Assembly: GCA_030528545.1 (NCBI GenBank)
Contig: JAUMYR010000098.1
Span: 1 to 10,635 of the forward strand
Direction: 5' to 3'
Length of the DNA stretch: 10,635 nt
Source of the DNA: Propionibacteriaceae bacterium
Lineage (GTDB): Bacteria; Actinomycetota; Actinomycetes; Propionibacteriales; Propionibacteriaceae
Positions 1 to 7,119 of this stretch are shown here, piece after piece; the stretch's first letter is position 1, and every line of letters begins with the position of its first letter. The position numbers and the translations under genes were made by a program. Under the pieces are notes generated by a model. It saw nothing but the letters and a program-made list of their open reading frames with translations, was not told the origin of the DNA and made no database searches.

Positions 1-254
1 ACCGGGCGAACGACCCCGCCATCGAGTTGAGCGGCGGTGAGCGCCGCCGCGTCGCTATCGCCCGCGCCATGTACCGGCGGGCCTCCATCATCTTCGCCGA
101 CGAACCGACGGCCTCCCTCGACGAGCACAACCGCTCCGTCGTGCAAGACCTGCTCCTCGCCGAGGCCCAGCGCGCCAGCACCGTGGTGATCGCCACGCAT
201 GACCTGACGCTCGCTTCCGCCTGCGACAAGGCCATCCAGCTTCCCTCCCGTTGA
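1..254 (+). CDS. ABC transporter ATP-binding protein, C-terminal fragment (5' end outside window)
   Basis: This is the last 83 codons of an ABC-transporter ATPase. The frame is open from base 3 and ends at TGA 252-254, so the gene starts upstream of the window; an apparent TTG start at 27 is just the Leu of the signature motif. Visible motifs in order are the ABC signature LSGGERRR, Walker B IIFADEP with the catalytic Glu, the D-loop region ASLDE, and the H-loop ATHD with its switch His. The ADEPTASLD and THD wording fits the LolD/MacB/FtsE group that energises FtsX-type permeases (family knowledge), but the substrate cannot be told from this fragment. It converges on a second ABC ATPase gene and is separated from it by hairpins, so the two belong to different transcripts. 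Its permease is probably encoded upstream, outside the window. Confidence 0.9.
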   Translation, partial: RANDPAIELSGGERRRVAIARAMYRRASIIFADEPTASLDEHNRSVVQDLLLAEAQRASTVVIATHDLTLASACDKAIQLPSR

Positions 255-256
255 AC

Positions 257-276
257 GAGCCGGGCTGTCCCGGCTC
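257..276 (+). terminator. Hairpin terminator after the partial ABC ATPase gene
   Basis: A perfect inverted repeat GAGCCGGG-CTGT-CCCGGCTC (8-bp stem, 4-nt loop) begins 2 bases after the stop codon of the upstream gene. No T-run follows, which is common for GC-rich actinobacterial terminators. Position and stem strength support transcript termination or 3'-end protection; termination itself is inferred. Confidence 0.7.
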
Positions 277-292
277 TGCTGGAAAGCTCCCG

Positions 293-350
293 GCCACGCC
301 CAGCGGGGACCCGGCGTGGCACCACGGCCTGCTCCCGGCGTCCTGCCGGG
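293..350 (-). terminator. Hairpin pair downstream of the minus-strand transport operon
   Basis: Two further inverted repeats lie between the convergent genes. One is CCCGGC-GTCCT-GCCGGG at 334-350 (6-bp stem), starting about 12 bases beyond the minus-strand stop at 363. The other is GCCACGCC/GGCGTGGC at 293-300 and 313-320 (8-bp stem, 12-nt loop). Neither has a U-tract. They most likely terminate the minus-strand operon and, with the hairpin at 257-276, insulate two converging transcripts. Confidence 0.55.
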
Positions 351-362
351 CCGATCAGTAGC

Positions 363-1124
363 TCAGAAGCCGAGCCCCCGCAGCCAGGTGAGGAGCTCGT
401 CCTCTCGTTGCACCGCGTCCGCTGGACGCCAGCGCCCCATGGTCCGGGACTCGAGCAGCAACCCATCGCGCAGATAGACGACCCGGTCGGCGCGGGCGGC
501 GCACGCGGGATCGTGGGTAACCATGACGATCGTCCGGCCGTCATCATGGATGCCAGACAACGCGTCCATGACCTCAGCGCTCATGGAACTGTTGAGGGCG
601 CCCGTCGGTTCGTCCGCGAACACGATAGCGGGCTCCCCCGCTAGCGCCCGGCAGATCGAGGCGCGCTGGAGCTGCCCACCGGAGACCTCCGTGATGCCGT
701 GCTGACCGGTGTGCCCGATGCCGAACCGGTCGAGTAGCGTATCAACGCGAGCCACGACGGTTTCGGTCTGCTTCGGCGCGGCCTTGAGGGCCGGGAGCAA
801 GACGTTGTCCCGGATGTTCAGATTCGGTAAGAAATACGGCTGCTGGAAGACGAAACCCATCCGGGTCAGCCGGATCTGGCTCATCTCGGCGTCCCCGAGG
901 CTCGTCAGGTCGCGGCCTTCGAACCGCACCGAACCCGATGTGGGACGGTCCATGCCGCTGATGCTGTACAACAGCGTGGACTTACCCGAGCCGGAGGCGC
1001 CCATGATGACGAGGAACTCCCCCTCGGCCACCTCAAGGTCGATACCGTGCAAAACCTGGGTCGGCGGATCGGTACTCAGATAAGTCTTGGTGATGCCGGT
1101 GCACTCAAGCGCGATATGTGACAT
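363..1124 (-). CDS. ABC transporter ATP-binding protein (LolD/MacB-type)
   Basis: A complete 253-residue nucleotide-binding domain that should hydrolyse ATP at the cytoplasmic face to drive the FtsX-type permease encoded just upstream. Motifs in order: Walker A GASGSGKST (42-50), Q-loop FVFQQP (about 91-96), signature VSGGQLQR (147-154), Walker B IVFADEP (167-173) and H-loop VTHDP (His204). Length and motif spacing are normal for the MacB/LolD ATPase family, and nothing looks inactivated. The start was set at ATG 1124 because GAGAGGA lies 6 bases before it. An in-frame ATG at 1151 would extend the protein 9 residues into the permease stop region and lacks a better ribosome site. The gene follows the permease gene by 11 bases and is the last gene of an MFS-permease-ATPase operon. 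Substrate is unknown; drug, peptide or lipid-like export is possible. Confidence 0.93.
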   Translation of the reverse strand: MSHIALECTGITKTYLSTDPPTQVLHGIDLEVAEGEFLVIMGASGSGKSTLLYSISGMDRPTSGSVRFEGRDLTSLGDAEMSQIRLTRMGFVFQQPYFLPNLNIRDNVLLPALKAAPKQTETVVARVDTLLDRFGIGHTGQHGITEVSGGQLQRASICRALAGEPAIVFADEPTGALNSSMSAEVMDALSGIHDDGRTIVMVTHDPACAARADRVVYLRDGLLLESRTMGRWRPADAVQREDELLTWLRGLGF

Positions 1125-1135
1125 TCGGGATCCTC

Positions 1136-3529
1136 TCACTTGTTGAGCCATTCGCTGGTTTCACCACGACGCAGCCCGGCGGTCATGGCGGCGGCAGCGA
1201 GATAGCCGACCGCCACAAGGGCTAGGGGGTAGCCCACGTAGACCAGAAGGGGCTGGGGAATGAACCGGAGGCTGGCCAAACCGATGCCGGTAGCGGAAAT
1301 CAGTCCGCTGATCATCACCTCACCGAGGGTGGCGGCGAAGACCGTGCCCACGATGGTTCCCGCCGCCACAGTGAGCACCGTCTTGAATCGGACCTGGGCA
1401 ATCAGCTCTCGCCTGGAGAAGCCGATCGCCGCCAGGATTCCCGTCCGGCGACGCTCCCGGCTCAGCCGAAGCTTGAGGAACAGCCCGGTGATGAGGGCGG
1501 CCACGACCAGCCCGAACACGAACGACAACCATGCCGCGCTGCGGAACGCATCGGTGACATAGGACAGGGTCTGTGTGACGTATTCCTGCATGGGGACAAC
1601 GCTCGCCTTCTGGAACCGGCCGTTGTACTCCTGGCTGACGCTCGCCGGATCCGTGCCGTCGATCACGTCGGCGTAGATGACGTGACCAACCGCGTCGGCG
1701 GACGCCTCTCCTGGCATCTTGGCGGTCCGGCCACCGTTGGTGACGTCCTGGTAGATGCCGGAGACGGTGAGGCTGGTCTCCTCGCCCGCCCGGCGCACTG
1801 GCAGGGCGTCGCCGACTGTCACCTTGAGTTTGCTGGCGTTCAGCACCGACAGCGCGATCTGCCCGTCGGCCGGCCGCTGTCCGGAGAGGAACTCGACAGT
1901 GCCAGAGGAGTAGTCGCCGACCTCGACGCGCAAGGTTTCCCACCCCTCATCGCCCCGGGTCTCGTACAACACGTTGCTGTAGACCCGGATACGGTCGAGA
2001 CGCCGGTCGGAACGCATCGCCGACTCCACCTGCTGACGGACCTGTCCGGCGTCCTCGGAGAACTGGATGTCGGCACGCAGGTCGGTGAGCGGCGCGCCCA
2101 TATAGGTGACGAATCGGGGGCTGGAGAAGGTGCTGAGCAGGTTCATCGGCAAGATGAGCAGCAGGGAGGTGAGGAAGAACACCACCGGGATCAGGATCCA
2201 TTGGCCCATCTCCGCCCTCAGGTCGACCAGCGACAACCGCCGCGCGATATCGCCGGCGCCACGGCTCAGGCTGGTCCGGCGGGCCCTCCGGGCCAAGCGG
2301 GCCGCGCGTTTAGCGGTCTGCCGCTCGTCCAGGGTGCTGCCGTGCACCAAGGCCCCGACTACCTCAATGCGGCGCACGCCCCGCAGGATCCGGCGGCAGA
2401 TGCCAACGACCAGAAGGTAGACGACGATGAGAGCGATGACCGGCACCAACACCGTGAACAAGCCCGGATCGGGGCTGGAGTAATTCTTGACGATGCTTTG
2501 GGTCAGCACATTCGTCGCAACGATCCCGAGCAGCCCACCCACGATGCAGGCGATCAACGCCATCACGGCGTACTTACCGAGATACAACCCCGTGATGGCC
2601 TTGGCCGGAAGACCGATCGCACGCATGACGCCGATCTCACGCACCTCGTCCTCCATCGTGGCTTTGATGACGAACCTTAGGTTGATCAGCGCGATGACGA
2701 CCACGAGGAGGCTGGCAAAGACAAGTGCCACGGCGACGAGTCCATCGCTGAACGCGTTGATGAGCCGGATCATCTCGAAGGTGACGGCCTGCCCGGTGCG
2801 AGGCAGAGACTCGTCCGACTCATAGGCGTTCTGGAGAGCGCCGATCCTGGCGGTATCAACGACCCGGTACTCCACGATGATCTCTGGGCTACCACCCCCA
2901 GCGGCTTTGAGCGCCACAAAATCATCCGGCGAGACGACGAACCGAGTAGCCGACGACAGGGACGAGGCCATCTGCGCGTCACGGACGAATCCCGCGATGG
3001 TGAATGTCCGAGGCGCGGCTAAAGTCTGGATCTGAAACGTATCTCCGCTCTTCAACCCAAACTTGTCCTCATAGGCTACGGGAACGTAGACCTCACCCGG
3101 GGCGGGTTTGACGGGGGTGCCCGAGGCGTCCAGCAGGAAGTCGAACGACTCATTCTGGGTGACGAACAGATTGTCCACGAGGCTGGCGGCGAGGCTGCCG
3201 GATTCCCCCGTCGCGGGACGGCTCCACGTGAGAGAAGACGAGTCGTAGCCGAGCATGTCCTCAATGAGCCACGAGTCGATCTCCGGGCGGGAAGCGGCGA
3301 AGGATTCCAGCGCCGCGAGGTCATAACTACCTGAGTGCATCTGCAGGAAGTGCGGCGGCTTAGCCTCATCGAACAGCTTGTTGATGCCACCAACGAGTCT
3401 TTCCATCACCATGCAGCCAGTGGCCATGAGGAAGGCGCTCAGCACCAGTATGGCCAGGATGGCCGCGTTGACACCCCAGTTGCGCACTAGATCGTTGCGC
3501 GAATACCGCAGGTAGAGTCGCTCTTTCAT
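1136..3529 (-). CDS. FtsX/MacB-type ABC transporter permease with two FtsX modules
   Basis: A 797-residue membrane protein, the permease partner of the ATPase that follows it. It contains two repeats of the FtsX/MacB permease plan. The first has a transmembrane helix at about 19-41, an extracytoplasmic segment to about 255, and a three-helix FtsX domain at about 260-385 with the cytoplasmic signature EVREIGVMRAIGLP. A basic cytoplasmic linker (about 405-435, many Arg/Ala) follows. The second repeat has a helix at about 442-465, an extracytoplasmic domain, and a final FtsX domain at about 665-785 with RRRTGILAAIGFSRREL. This doubled layout and length are usual for actinobacterial permeases of this type, where one chain does the job of a dimer (family knowledge). 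ATG 3529 is preceded by GGAGA six bases upstream. The MFS gene lies 39 bp upstream on the same strand. Substrate is unknown, and export is more likely than import for this family. Confidence 0.92.
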   Translation of the reverse strand: MKERLYLRYSRNDLVRNWGVNAAILAILVLSAFLMATGCMVMERLVGGINKLFDEAKPPHFLQMHSGSYDLAALESFAASRPEIDSWLIEDMLGYDSSSLTWSRPATGESGSLAASLVDNLFVTQNESFDFLLDASGTPVKPAPGEVYVPVAYEDKFGLKSGDTFQIQTLAAPRTFTIAGFVRDAQMASSLSSATRFVVSPDDFVALKAAGGGSPEIIVEYRVVDTARIGALQNAYESDESLPRTGQAVTFEMIRLINAFSDGLVAVALVFASLLVVVIALINLRFVIKATMEDEVREIGVMRAIGLPAKAITGLYLGKYAVMALIACIVGGLLGIVATNVLTQSIVKNYSSPDPGLFTVLVPVIALIVVYLLVVGICRRILRGVRRIEVVGALVHGSTLDERQTAKRAARLARRARRTSLSRGAGDIARRLSLVDLRAEMGQWILIPVVFFLTSLLLILPMNLLSTFSSPRFVTYMGAPLTDLRADIQFSEDAGQVRQQVESAMRSDRRLDRIRVYSNVLYETRGDEGWETLRVEVGDYSSGTVEFLSGQRPADGQIALSVLNASKLKVTVGDALPVRRAGEETSLTVSGIYQDVTNGGRTAKMPGEASADAVGHVIYADVIDGTDPASVSQEYNGRFQKASVVPMQEYVTQTLSYVTDAFRSAAWLSFVFGLVVAALITGLFLKLRLSRERRRTGILAAIGFSRRELIAQVRFKTVLTVAAGTIVGTVFAATLGEVMISGLISATGIGLASLRFIPQPLLVYVGYPLALVAVGYLAAAAMTAGLRRGETSEWLNK

Positions 3530-3568
3530 AACTCATCTCCACACTCTCAGACGAGTCGGGGTCCCATA

Positions 3569-4942
3569 TCAGCTTTTCGTCTGTGCGTGTGCCGGAAGGC
3601 TGTCCTGGAGTGCCCGGATGCTGCGCGTCCGGGGAATGACGGCCGAGATGCAGGCCAGCAGCACCCCGATAATCATGAAGATGAAACCGATGCCCCGGGA
3701 CTCCCCGACACCGATGAACCTGCCAAGGGAATCGGCCAGCGCCCCGCCCTCGCGGAGCATCGGGTTGAACACGACATCGGCCAGGAAACCCGACACGGCA
3801 TAGGCCACCACATACCCAAACTGGGAGATCAGCCCCATCAACCCCCAGACCTTGCCCTGTGTCTCGTTGGGTATCGCGGACCTTACCAGCACCTCGATGC
3901 CCGTATTGACCGGCGGCAGGATCATGAAGAAACCAAAGCAGAGCACACCGATCGCCAGCACGTTGGGGATGGCCCCGAGGAAGAAGACCAACACACCACC
4001 ACCGGCCAGACACCAGGCGATCCAGCCGAGGTAAGAACCTTTCATGCTGAACACCCCGATCAGCAGGCTGGTCACGATCATGCCAATCGCCGCGATCGAG
4101 CGGACGAAGCCGAGGGTGGCCTCGTCCGCCAGATCCAAGACCATGGGGGTCAGGAGGGTCTGCAAGAACCCCATCAGGAACGTGATGAGGGTGATGAGCA
4201 GCATCAGCGCCATGATGCCCGGGCTGCGGCGCAAGAACCCCAGCCCCTGGACGAAATCGGCCCACAGGCTCACGCTCGGCTTACGAGACGGGGTCTTGAT
4301 CGTCCGCCAGACCAGCACCATGGCGCTGGTGGTGAGGGCCATCGTCGCGATGTCGATGGTCAGGATCACCGTGATGCCGAAACTGGCCATGAGGATGCCC
4401 GCGATGGCCGGCGAGACCAGATACTGGGACGCCGCGGCCAGCTGGACGAGCCCGCCAGCCCTGGCGTACTGCTCCGGGGTGAGCAGATCGGTGATGGTTG
4501 CCCGATAGGCGGGATCCATCACCGAACTGAACACCGAGCTGATCGCCGCGCAGAGACAAATCACCCCGACGCTGGCGGTCCCGGTATGGAAGGCGAACAG
4601 CATGGCCACCAGCCCGAGGGCCGACAAGGAGTCCCCCAGAATCATCAGAAGACGCCGGTCGAAGCGGTCGGCGAGCACCCCGCCAAGCGGGCCAAGCAGC
4701 AACGAGGGCAGGAAAGCGGCCATGGTGACCAGCGCCACCGACGTCGTCAGACCCGACTGCTGATAGACGTGGACCCCAAGCCCGAAGGCCGTAAGCCCAT
4801 TGCCGATCCGGGCCACCAGCTGGGCCACCCAGATCGTCATGAACGCCCGGAAATTACGGGCTGTCGTGTCCTCATCGGCCTGCGGCGCCGCGGGATCGGC
4901 GACTCCCTGTGCCCCTCCGGGGGCCGGGACCTCTTGTTTCAC
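3569..4942 (-). CDS. MFS transporter, drug/macrolide or siderophore efflux type
   Basis: A major facilitator superfamily transporter of about 457 residues, predicted to pump a small molecule out of the cell using the proton gradient. A hydrophilic cytosolic N-terminus of about 30 residues is followed by hydrophobic segments consistent with 12 helices. The loop after helix 2 holds the motif-A-like GVLADRFDRRLLM, with the Asp-Arg and Arg-Arg pairs typical of the family. Overall sequence style (TIWVAQLVARIGNGLTAFGL start, LLGPLGGVLADRF) resembles the MefA/EntS-like group. The start was placed at GTG 4942 because AAAGGA lies 6 bases upstream; an ATG at 4957 would add five residues, but its nearest purine-rich stretch is about 12 bases away. 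It is the first gene of the MFS-permease-ATPase operon, so it may serve self-resistance or product export for the nearby biosynthetic genes. That link is inference. Confidence 0.9.
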   Translation of the reverse strand: MKQEVPAPGGAQGVADPAAPQADEDTTARNFRAFMTIWVAQLVARIGNGLTAFGLGVHVYQQSGLTTSVALVTMAAFLPSLLLGPLGGVLADRFDRRLLMILGDSLSALGLVAMLFAFHTGTASVGVICLCAAISSVFSSVMDPAYRATITDLLTPEQYARAGGLVQLAAASQYLVSPAIAGILMASFGITVILTIDIATMALTTSAMVLVWRTIKTPSRKPSVSLWADFVQGLGFLRRSPGIMALMLLITLITFLMGFLQTLLTPMVLDLADEATLGFVRSIAAIGMIVTSLLIGVFSMKGSYLGWIAWCLAGGGVLVFFLGAIPNVLAIGVLCFGFFMILPPVNTGIEVLVRSAIPNETQGKVWGLMGLISQFGYVVAYAVSGFLADVVFNPMLREGGALADSLGRFIGVGESRGIGFIFMIIGVLLACISAVIPRTRSIRALQDSLPAHAQTKS

Positions 4943-4973
4943 GGACCGTCCTTTCATAATCGGCGTGAACTCC

Positions 4974-4985
4974 CCCGGCGCCGGG
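4974..4985. repeat. Short palindrome upstream of the MFS gene
   Basis: CCCGGCGCCGGG is a perfect 12-bp palindrome whose near edge is about 31 bases upstream of the proposed MFS start. It could be a regulator site or a 5'-UTR hairpin. In GC-rich DNA a 12-bp palindrome can occur by chance, so functional confidence is low. Confidence 0.3.
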
Positions 4986-5280
4986 AACCCCGATCAGAAC
5001 CCAGAGCATCGGGAGAAGGGGACCCCATCGCCCGGGTCTCGGTGCCCACCAATCGCGGATTCCACGACACGTCCACTGTTTCCCTATCCTCTTGGCCGCG
5101 GGGTCACGGCTGAGGGAGCGGCGCCTTTCTCGGTCTCGGACGCCGGGAACGACACCGACGCGTCCTGAAATGGCTAGGCGAAACGCTCTCACACCTATGC
5201 ATGACGGACAGCCGTGCGGCACCGGGAGGTCTCACCCAGAGAAGCCGTACTGTGGTTCCCCGGTCCGAGCGCAGAGGTTC

Positions 5281-5295
5281 TCAGGCAGAGCCTGA
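5281..5295. repeat. Inverted repeat TCAGGC-AGA-GCCTGA downstream of the reductase gene
   Basis: A perfect 6-bp stem with a 3-nt loop lies about 95 bases beyond the minus-strand reductase stop. There is no T-run on either side. It could be a weak terminator for the merR-reductase transcript or an operator for the transport operon; the sequence does not decide. Confidence 0.3.
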
Positions 5296-5389
5296 ACCCC
5301 CTGAACCCATCGCCTGAGCGGATCACCACAGGACCGCTCCGGTGTGACCGAGGCTTCGGCCCTATGGCCAGGTCGCGCCCCGGCCCGGG

Positions 5390-6361
5390 TCAGCCGATGT
5401 CGACGAGGACCTTTCCCTCCCCGTGCCCGGTCTCGACTAGGGCGTGCGCCTTGGCGATCCCGGCGAGGGGGAACCGCGCCCGGACGATCGGGGCCAGCTG
5501 CCCGCGTTCGACCATGTCCGCCAGCGCCTCCAGGCCCGCACGGCTGGGTTTCACGGACATGAAGGAGATGGTGGGACCGGGCAGGATCTTGGTGAGGAAG
5601 CTCACGGGCATACCGGCGGGCGAGATCGTGATCAGACGGCCCGACGGGACGACGACGCCGCGCAACGGCCACAGGTTCTTCCCCGTGGTATCGAGCACCG
5701 CCTGGTATCGGCCCGCCAGCTTCGGCCAGTCCACGGCGTCCGGGTCGAACCGGTATTCGGCCCCTAGCCGCCGCAGCAGGTCCTCGTACCTCGCCGAGCT
5801 GATGGTGTCCACGGTCGCGCCGCGCGCCCGGGCCACCTGGACCGCGACGCTCCCCACGCCCCCGGCGCCGCCAACTATGAGGAGGCGAGAGTCCGGCCCA
5901 ACGCCGAGTTCCTCCATCGCCTGCCATGCCGTGACGCCGACGAGGGGAAGCGCGGCGAGATCGGCTAGGTCTCCCGACGCGGGGGCCACGGCCGCGAAGG
6001 CAGCGTCCACGACGATCTGGGACGCCGCGGTGCCCTGCTTACCCAGCCGGTCGGTGCCGAGGAACCCCCACACGCACTGTCCGAGTTCGAAGCCGCTGAC
6101 CTGCGGGCCGACACCGACCACTTCGCCTGCGAAGTCCAGGCAGGTGGGTTGCGGCAACTGGCGTCCTGACATGAGCTTGCTCCGGCCGGCGCGCGCCTCG
6201 GCGTCGATCCGGTTGACGCTGACAGCCCTCACCTTCACCACGAGGTCACCCGCTCCGGCCGCCGGGGCGGGAACCTCCACGATGCGCAACACCTCCGGTG
6301 AGCCGAAGCTCTGGTATTGCGCAGCCAGCACGGTGCTGTGCTCAGGGGTTCTATTCTGCAT
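5390..6361 (-). CDS. Zinc-independent MDR-family NAD(P)H oxidoreductase (quinone oxidoreductase-like)
   Basis: A medium-chain dehydrogenase/reductase of 323 residues, a normal length for quinone-oxidoreductase-type enzymes that reduce quinones, enones or other C=C bonds with NADPH. The N-terminal half is the GroES-like substrate domain with the QOR-type pattern TCLDFAGEVVGVG (about 73-85). The Rossmann motif VGGAGGVG is at about 163-170, followed by QVARARGATV. The zinc-binding GHE-type motif of classical alcohol dehydrogenases is absent, so metal-free chemistry is expected. The start was placed at ATG 6361 with GAAAGAAG eight bases upstream; a GTG at 6370 would add three residues. The start overlaps the merR stop at 6351-6353, so the two genes are translationally coupled and co-regulated. 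Next to a polyketide gene it might act as a trans enoyl reductase (LovC is an MDR-family precedent) or as a detoxifying enzyme. The substrate cannot be read from sequence. Confidence 0.88.
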   Translation of the reverse strand: MQNRTPEHSTVLAAQYQSFGSPEVLRIVEVPAPAAGAGDLVVKVRAVSVNRIDAEARAGRSKLMSGRQLPQPTCLDFAGEVVGVGPQVSGFELGQCVWGFLGTDRLGKQGTAASQIVVDAAFAAVAPASGDLADLAALPLVGVTAWQAMEELGVGPDSRLLIVGGAGGVGSVAVQVARARGATVDTISSARYEDLLRRLGAEYRFDPDAVDWPKLAGRYQAVLDTTGKNLWPLRGVVVPSGRLITISPAGMPVSFLTKILPGPTISFMSVKPSRAGLEALADMVERGQLAPIVRARFPLAGIAKAHALVETGHGEGKVLVDIG

Positions 6362-7022
6362 GGCAGACACTTCTTTCTCTCATAGGAGCCGAGGCCGGGA
6401 GCCGGTCGGCGAGTTCCCGGTGAGCCAGCCGTCGCAACCCGAGCAGGATCGGGTCATAGATCGCGGTGCCGAGCACCGCGGCCCGGGCGGCCTGGCTCGG
6501 GGAATCCAGTGGCAGGCAGTTGAAGTCGGCCTCGGCGCACTCGCGAGCCGCGCGGGCGTAGGCATCCAGATGTTCGGCGTCCATACCGACACCGCACTCG
6601 TCGGCCAGCGCGATCGCAGCCAGCAGCTGGTTGACATAGGGTGCGTCAGGCAGCTGGTCGAACCCGGCACGGGCCAGGGTTGCGCGCGCCTCGGCCAGAT
6701 CGGCGGCGGGGGCGTCACGGGCGCCTGCCAGCGGCAGCATCACGGTCACGCCGGTCATCAGGGCAGCCGGACTCTGTGTTGGGTCACGCACCAGCTCAAG
6801 GACCTGACGGACCTGGCGGATCGACAACCCGACGACGTGCACCAGCCCCCGGATGAGACGGAGCTGATCGATGGTCTCCGCGTCGTCAGCCTCAAGATCC
6901 TGGCCAGACCGGATCAGCCCTTCCCGGATGTAGTACTTGATCGTCGCGATCGAGACACCAGATCTCTGCGACAGCACCGAAATGGGCAGGGGTTCCCCCC
7001 GTCGAGCCACTCTCACCACCAT
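6351..7022 (-). CDS. MerR-family transcriptional regulator
   Basis: A 223-residue regulator. Residues about 12-36 form the MerR helix-turn-helix (PISVLSQRSGVSIATIKYYI followed by REGLI), matching the family's conserved recognition helix and wing start. Residues about 48-80 (TIDQLRLIRGLVHVVGLSIR then QVRQVL) fit the second helical DNA-binding part and the dimer helix. The C-terminal half is a helical effector domain I cannot assign to a ligand. It has three scattered Cys plus a Cys near the end, but no clear metal site. ATG 7022 has no Shine-Dalgarno sequence, but it lies 6 bases after a TACTAT -10-like hexamer, as expected for a leaderless mRNA. Its last codons overlap the reductase start. 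Two matching dyads lie in the divergent control region upstream, so it probably autoregulates and also controls the oxoamine synthase operon (inference). Confidence 0.9.
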   Translation of the reverse strand: MVVRVARRGEPLPISVLSQRSGVSIATIKYYIREGLIRSGQDLEADDAETIDQLRLIRGLVHVVGLSIRQVRQVLELVRDPTQSPAALMTGVTVMLPLAGARDAPAADLAEARATLARAGFDQLPDAPYVNQLLAAIALADECGVGMDAEHLDAYARAARECAEADFNCLPLDSPSQAARAAVLGTAIYDPILLGLRRLAHRELADRLPASAPMRERSVCHAE

Positions 7023-7026
7023 AGCC

Positions 7027-7045
7027 AGATAGTAGCACTCTCTAT
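7027..7045 (-). promoter_or_regulatory. Candidate MerR operator overlapping the merR promoter
   Basis: Read on the minus strand this is ATAGAGAGTGCTACTATCT, an imperfect dyad (AGA-G-AGT / ACT-A-TCT about a GCT centre). It differs at one of 19 positions from the core of the palindrome at 7075-7119 and points the opposite way, toward merR. TACTAT at 7034-7029 is a plausible -10, with its last base 7 positions before the merR ATG, giving a leaderless transcript. The -35 is weak (CTGAAT 15 bases upstream is the best I see). Operator function is inferred from the repeat and its position. Confidence 0.6.
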
Positions 7046-7074
7046 AAAGATTCAGCAGCTAGATGAGGCTACTC

Positions 7075-7119
7075 ACTGACATCCTCATAGATAGTGCTAC
7101 TATCTATGAGGATGTCAGT
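7075..7119 (+). promoter_or_regulatory. Perfect 45-bp palindrome with embedded promoter, candidate MerR operator for the biosynthetic operon
   Basis: The left arm 7075-7095 and right arm 7099-7119 are exact reverse complements (21 bp each) around the trinucleotide GCT at 7096-7098. The inner 19 bases, 7087-7105, read ATAGATAGTGCTACTATCT, matching the merR-proximal site at 18/19. A promoter is embedded: CTGACA at 7076-7081 (5/6 to the -35 consensus), 16-bp spacer, TACTAT at 7098-7103. The dyad centre falls beside the -10, not in mid-spacer, which suits steric repression, although a 19-bp-spaced alternative -10 (TATCTA, 7101-7106) would suit classical MerR untwisting. Centres of the two dyads are 62 bp apart, close to six helical turns. 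Transcription from this promoter would start around 7109-7112, so the hairpin itself is mostly not in the mRNA. Confidence 0.7.

Larger units (their letters stand above)
4943..5389. other. Intergenic region, 447 bp, no convincing gene
   Basis: The region lies between the MFS start and the stop of the MDR reductase gene, both on the minus strand. Frames crossing it give Arg/Pro/Gly-rich translations without recognisable motifs or good ribosome sites. It should hold the promoter of the transport operon and the terminator of the merR-reductase pair, but I found no clear -35/-10 pair and no strong U-tailed hairpin. Small inverted repeats at 4974-4985 and 5281-5295 are listed separately. No copy of the dyad motif found at 7027-7045 and 7087-7105 is seen here, so the transport operon is probably not under the same operator. 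Confidence 0.6.

Noticed and set aside
27..254. A complete small ORF of 75 codons starting at TTG 27
   Set aside because: The frame is open to the left edge and position 27 is the Leu of the ABC signature LSGGE, so it is a truncated ATPase, not a small gene.
1682..2680. 332-codon open frame on the + strand
   Set aside because: It is antisense to the FtsX-type permease, with no domain motifs and a low-complexity hydrophilic translation.
3587..5113. 508-codon open frame on the + strand
   Set aside because: It is antisense to the MFS gene, and its translation is rich in His, Asp, Gln, Gly and Arg, the mirror of a membrane protein's codons.
4872..5222. 116-codon minus-strand frame spanning the MFS upstream gap
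   Set aside because: It overlaps the MFS start in another frame, has an Arg/Gly/Pro-rich translation, and shows no motif or ribosome site.
5214..7079. 621-codon open frame on the + strand
   Set aside because: It runs antisense to the reductase and merR, has a Ser/Arg/Thr/Pro-rich composition with no motif, and lacks a good ribosome site. Long antisense frames are expected in high-GC coding DNA.
7075..7119. Palindrome as a rho-independent terminator or CRISPR-like repeat
   Set aside because: It has no T-run and lies between divergent starts, not after a gene. It is a single unit with no spacer array, and its core recurs as an operator-like site instead.
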